From Longimicrobiales bacterium (GTDB lineage: Bacteria; Gemmatimonadota; Gemmatimonadetes; Longimicrobiales; RSA9), in NCBI GenBank assembly GCA_035461765.1, contig DATHUY010000068.1:1-54477 (forward strand): a stretch of 54,477 nt of DNA, in the 5' to 3' direction. Below, in pieces: positions 51,283-54,477 of this stretch. Numbering within the stretch: position 1 is the first letter of the stretch; every line of letters begins with the position of its first letter. Under the pieces are notes generated by a model. That model saw only the letters and a program-made list of their open reading frames with translations, was not told where the DNA came from and did no database searches. Position numbers and translations under genes: made by a program.

Positions 51283-52059
51283 ATGACGCCCGAGACCCTG
51301 CTGCGACTGCTCGAGTCCGTCGCCGCCGGCGATGCCTCGCCCGCGACCGCACTGGAACGGCTGTCATGGCTGCCGGTCGAGCAGGTCGGCGGCACCGATG
51401 CGTTCGCACGCCTCGACCACCATCGCGCGCTCCGCGTCGGCTTTGCCGAAGTGGTCTTCTGTCAGGGCAAGACCGCCGGGCAGACCGTCGAAATCTGCGG
51501 CCGGCTCGCCGCACGCGATGGCAGTTTTCTCGCAACGCGAGCGGATGCGGCCACGCAGGACGCCCTCGCCGCGGCGTTCCCGGCCGCCAGCGTCAACGCC
51601 CTCGGCCGCACTGTGTGGCTGGAGTCCGCCGATGCTCCCGAGCCGACCGGCCCGGCCGTGCTGGTGCTGAGTGCGGGCACATCCGACCTGCCCGTGGCCG
51701 AGGAGGCGGCGGTCACCGCCCGCGCGTTTGGACACCCCGTCAAGCGTCTGTACGACGTCGGCGTAGCCGGCATCCACCGCCTTCTGAACGACGGTCATCA
51801 GCTGCAGGAGGCCGGCGTCACGATCGTCGTCGCCGGAATGGAGGGCGCCCTGCCATCCGTTGTCGGCGGCCTGACCGGCGCGCCGATTGTTGCCGTGCCG
51901 ACGAGCGTCGGCTATGGCGCCTCGTTCGGCGGCCTCGCCGCGCTCCTCGCCATGCTGAACAGCTGCGCGGCCGGGATCACCGTGGTGAACATCGACAACG
52001 GCTTCGGTGCAGCGTGCGCAGCAACGCGAATCCTCCGGCTCGTCCGCCGGTCGAGCTGA
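51283..52059 (+). CDS. larB: Nickel pincer cofactor biosynthesis protein LarB
   Basis: A 258-residue protein with a PurE-like C-terminal domain: ALRVGFAEVVFCQGKTAGQT (in part), VLVLSAGTSDLPVAEEAAVTA and VVAGMEGALPSVVGGLTGAPIVAVPTSVGYG (in part). LarB carboxylates nicotinic acid adenine dinucleotide and releases AMP, the first step of the nickel-pincer cofactor of lactate racemase. LarC and LarE, the other two enzymes, are not in this window. The start ATG 51283 gives the conserved N-terminal helix (TPETLLRLLESVAAGDASP). Its end overlaps the GGDEF gene. Confidence 0.92.
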   Translation: MTPETLLRLLESVAAGDASPATALERLSWLPVEQVGGTDAFARLDHHRALRVGFAEVVFCQGKTAGQTVEICGRLAARDGSFLATRADAATQDALAAAFPAASVNALGRTVWLESADAPEPTGPAVLVLSAGTSDLPVAEEAAVTARAFGHPVKRLYDVGVAGIHRLLNDGHQLQEAGVTIVVAGMEGALPSVVGGLTGAPIVAVPTSVGYGASFGGLAALLAMLNSCAAGITVVNIDNGFGAACAATRILRLVRRSS

Positions 52060-53834
52060 CCGACCGCGCGCGCCTCGGGCTGGCCGCCGTCGCACTCGGC
52101 CTGCTCGGCGTCAGCCTCTTCACAGGAGGCGCGACATCGCCATTCCTGCTCCCGCTCGTCCCGCTGCTGGTCGTGCTGGTGCGCCATGCGGCGCGTCCGC
52201 CCGAACTGATTGCACCGCTGGTCGCCGCTCTGATCCTGTCCGGCTTCGAGACCCTGTTCGGTGGCGGTGCCATGCGCGGGATCATCGGCGGACTCGTCCT
52301 GGCCGGCGCGACCATCCCGGGATGGCTGTGGCGTCGCGAGGCTCTCGCTGCCAGCACGCGTCTCGGTGAGCTCGATCGCATCCTGGCGCAGGCGCGTCGC
52401 GGCCGTGTGGCGGAGGCTCCGGCGGCCGCGCAGGAGCTCGCGGACCTCACGCGCTCGCTCGGCGCGCTCGCCGAGCAGATCGGCGCGCAGCAGGTGCTGC
52501 TATGGGACGTCGAAGTCTATCGCGGCGTGGCGCGCGCGCGGGCCGCTGCACGCGGACGCGCGGGACAGACCGTCCGGCTCCCGGGTGATCCGCTCGGATG
52601 GGTCTGGGACCAGGGTATCCGGATGCGGCTCGATCCTCCACCCCGGTGGGCGGAGCAGGGAAGCCTCGTCGTCGCCGACCGCCTCCGTCAGACCGAGGAA
52701 CACGGTCTCCTGGTCACCTACGGATTCGACCCTGCACATCTGCCCGTCGACGATGCGACGTTCGAGCAGGCCGCTGTCTATGTCCGTGGTCTCATCTCCG
52801 TCCAGGAGGCCCGCTCGACGGCCGCTGCAGGACGCCGACGCGTGGAGAGACTCCTCGATGGACTCAAGGGCATGCCGGCCGATGCGGGCCTGGAGACGCT
52901 CGCCGCCAGTCTCTGCGAGACGGCCGTCGAGATCACCGATGCAACGGGTGCCGCGATCGGCGTCTGGGCCGGGGAAGCAGGGCGCATCATCTCCGCGTCC
53001 GGCACCGACGGCGGTCCCCGCCCCGGGGACTCATTCGCCCCGCCCGCCTCCGAGCTCGCGCTCGCAATCCGCGCGAATACGATGGTCGTACGCGACGGCG
53101 GGACCTGGTCGCTTGGGAAGACGTCACTCGCAAACGAGAACGAACGCTGGATGCACCGGCCGCGATCCATGGCCGCGCTGCCACTCCACAGCGCCACCGG
53201 CGTCAACGGCGTGCTCGCCGTCTGGTCGGCCCGCTCCCTGGTGCTCGACCCGGATGGCCTCGAGCTGCTGCCTCTGCTCGCGCCGCAGATCGCTCTCCAC
53301 ATCGAGCAGGCGCGGGAGCTCGATCGCATGCGCGAAACCGCCGCTCGCGATCCGCTCACCCAGCTCCGCAATCGCCGCGCTTTCGACGAGGTGTTCACCG
53401 CCGAGACCGTTCGGTTCGCCCGCTACGGTCGGCCGCTCTCGCTCCTGGTCATCGATCTCGACCACTTCAAGAGCATCAACGATCAGTTCGGCCATGAGGC
53501 CGGCGACGATGTACTCTGCCGCACCGCACGCATCATCGAGGCGAGCATACGCGACATCGACACCGCCGCACGCTTCGGCGGCGAGGAATTCGTCGTACTG
53601 CTGCCGGAGACCGACATCGCCAGCGCACTCGACGTCGCCGAGCGTATCCGCGCCACCGTAGCCGCGTCCGATATCGACTTCAGGGGACGGCCGGTTCCCG
53701 TGCGCGCGTCCATCGGCGTTTCCGCCTGTCCCGATCGCGTCGCTCTGCCCGCCGATCTCGTGCGCAGCGCGGACGCGGCCCTGTATCAGGCGAAGGCCGA
53801 GGGGCGGAACCGCGTGGTGGCCGCGAGAGGTTGA
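52014..53834 (+). CDS. Membrane GAF-GGDEF diguanylate cyclase
   Basis: A protein of about 606 residues. It has four predicted membrane spans (about 20-38, 43-57, 64-82 and 87-106), a GAF-like sensor region (about 290-430) and a C-terminal GGDEF domain. The active site is GGEEF (522-526). An RxxD inhibitory-site motif (RDID) sits five residues before it, suggesting product feedback. It should make cyclic di-GMP from two GTP. The start is the least certain point. GTG 52014, inside the larB end, is the first plausible codon before the first span, without a Shine-Dalgarno sequence. There is no EAL or HD-GYP domain. Confidence 0.9.
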   Translation: MRSNANPPARPPVELTDRARLGLAAVALGLLGVSLFTGGATSPFLLPLVPLLVVLVRHAARPPELIAPLVAALILSGFETLFGGGAMRGIIGGLVLAGATIPGWLWRREALAASTRLGELDRILAQARRGRVAEAPAAAQELADLTRSLGALAEQIGAQQVLLWDVEVYRGVARARAAARGRAGQTVRLPGDPLGWVWDQGIRMRLDPPPRWAEQGSLVVADRLRQTEEHGLLVTYGFDPAHLPVDDATFEQAAVYVRGLISVQEARSTAAAGRRRVERLLDGLKGMPADAGLETLAASLCETAVEITDATGAAIGVWAGEAGRIISASGTDGGPRPGDSFAPPASELALAIRANTMVVRDGGTWSLGKTSLANENERWMHRPRSMAALPLHSATGVNGVLAVWSARSLVLDPDGLELLPLLAPQIALHIEQARELDRMRETAARDPLTQLRNRRAFDEVFTAETVRFARYGRPLSLLVIDLDHFKSINDQFGHEAGDDVLCRTARIIEASIRDIDTAARFGGEEFVVLLPETDIASALDVAERIRATVAASDIDFRGRPVPVRASIGVSACPDRVALPADLVRSADAALYQAKAEGRNRVVAARG

Positions 53835-54231
53835 CCGCATCAGACTTGCAGGACCTGGCGGACGACAGGAGCGCGCGGCGGTAGGTCGTGCGCCGCCAGA
53901 GTGCCGCTGCTTGCGGGCCTGATGATGTGGCTGCTGCCCCGTGCTCGTGATGCGGCCGGTGTCCTGGGCCGGTGCCGGCGCATCCAAACGACCATTCGCC
54001 GGCGCCGGATCGACTGATCGGACGATTCGGCGCTCCATGCGCCCTGAATTAACCAGTGGTCCTGCCGCAATCGAGCGCAGCGGAACGTTGTGCGTCGCAT
54101 GTGCGCTCAACACTCCAGTGGCGAGACGCTCGTGCGTCGGCTGGTCATTTCGGTGGGCAGGCCTCCGGCGTGGTCGGCGCGAACTCCTTCCGCGACCGCA
54201 CAGATGTACCCGTATCAAGCGTACCCACGGG
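53835..54231. other. Intergenic region without recognisable gene
   Basis: About 400 bases between the GGDEF gene and the ssrA promoter. Open frames here are short, Arg/Pro-rich and have no ribosome binding sites or family resemblance; one of them runs on into ssrA. I see no terminator with a U-tract, no tRNA and no obvious repeat. Confidence 0.6.
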
Positions 54232-54259
54232 TTGACTCCGCCGGCGATTCCGCTACATT
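54232..54259 (+). promoter_or_regulatory. ssrA (tmRNA) promoter
   Basis: TTGACT (54232-54237) and TACATT (54254-54259) are spaced by 16 bases, giving a start near 54266. That is just before the mature 5' end of tmRNA at about 54269. Confidence 0.8.
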
Positions 54260-54268
54260 TGGAGTACC

Positions 54269-54477
54269 GGGGCCGATCCGGATTCGACGTGTTTGGTGAA
54301 GTCGAAGCAGCGTGCCGAGGTGGTCGTTACCTCGTTAATCAGCGACAACAGTCACAACTGCCAACAATCAACTGGCACTGGCTGCGTAAGTAACCCTTAC
54401 GCGCCCGTTTCCTGAGAGGCCGGGCCTCGAGGCGTTTCAGGGAGCGTCGCTCAAATCGGGCTGGTCCATGGGAGCTG
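54269..54477 (+). ncRNA. ssrA: Transfer-messenger RNA (tmRNA), 3' end beyond the window
   Basis: The 5' end GGGGCCGATCCGGATTCGACG (54269 on, quoted to 20 of its bases as GGGGCCGATCCGGATTCGAC) is the conserved tRNA-like half of tmRNA. An open reading frame ending ANNQLALAA-stop (codons 54360-54386, TAA 54387-54389) is the proteolysis tag; LALAA is the usual ClpXP/ClpAP degron. The resume codon is either GCC 54360 or ACA 54354. The latter follows AGTC as the E. coli resume codon does, which would add two Thr residues. Pseudoknot sequence follows. The 3' half is cut off by the window end. Confidence 0.95.

Noticed and set aside
53941-54393. 150-codon plus-strand open frame running into ssrA
   Set aside because: No ribosome binding site, Arg/Pro-rich composition, and its 3' third is the tmRNA sequence.

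Overview
The window is high-GC, gene-dense bacterial chromosome, nearly all on the plus strand and packed into long runs of overlapping genes. Gene content (a split transketolase, a mannose-family PTS with HprK, propionyl-CoA carboxylase with a methylmalonyl-CoA mutase, a cmk-rpsA pair, ribD-ribE-ribBA-ribH-nusB, SelB, FmdB-argS) and base composition are consistent with Gemmatimonadota or a close relative. That placement is an inference; no rRNA is present to settle it. Nothing looks like a prophage, insertion sequence or CRISPR array. It reads as a core chromosome segment.

Layout. 1-1,250: tRNA-Cys, a bidirectional terminator, a minus-strand stand-alone response regulator and a small membrane protein. 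1,256-8,421: argR, then an argCBD-argA(GNAT)-argG-argH operon whose promoter carries an ARG-box-like palindrome fused to the -10 element and a nearly leaderless start. The argR-argC gap holds a 22-bp perfect inverted repeat. 8,499-13,736: an internally duplicated unknown protein, then a pentose-phosphate/glycolysis operon (split transketolase, rpiA, class I aldolase, rpe). 13,771-15,072: a promoter, a c-di-AMP (ydaO-yuaA) riboswitch, an unknown 87-residue gene and a tandem universal-stress-domain gene. 15,142-20,667: tRNA-Leu, a membrane protein, rnz, aroA, cmk, rpsA and a strong terminator.

20,720-29,680: a propionyl-CoA operon (putative lipoprotein, carboxyltransferase, biotin carboxylase, biotin carrier, B12-domain-less methylmalonyl-CoA mutase). 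Three kinase-less phosphorelay genes (HPt, REC, HPt-REC) and an rRNA methyltransferase are embedded in the middle of it. 29,727-34,644: fmdB, argS, a PfkB kinase, purM and a secreted putative outer-membrane protein. 34,641-39,638: the riboflavin genes, nusB and a glycosyltransferase that apparently starts at CTG. 39,672-45,317: hpf, hprK and a complete mannose-type PTS (EIIA, EIIB, EIIC, EIID, HPr, EI). 45,400-49,202: a bifunctional-nuclease-family protein, an envelope protein, recO and selB. 49,246-50,075 (minus): a ptsN-like EIIA and a zinc-ribbon protein behind a near-consensus promoter. 50,205-53,834: dus, larB and a membrane GGDEF protein. The window ends inside ssrA (tmRNA), which has its own promoter.

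The most interesting material is regulatory: the c-di-AMP riboswitch with what look like mutually exclusive downstream hairpins and an anti-Shine-Dalgarno element, and the orphan phosphorelay cassette inside the propionyl-CoA operon. Next come the ArgR-controlled near-leaderless arg operon and the use of all four NTGA stop/start overlaps, including CTGA. Several strong promoters share a TACATT -10 element.
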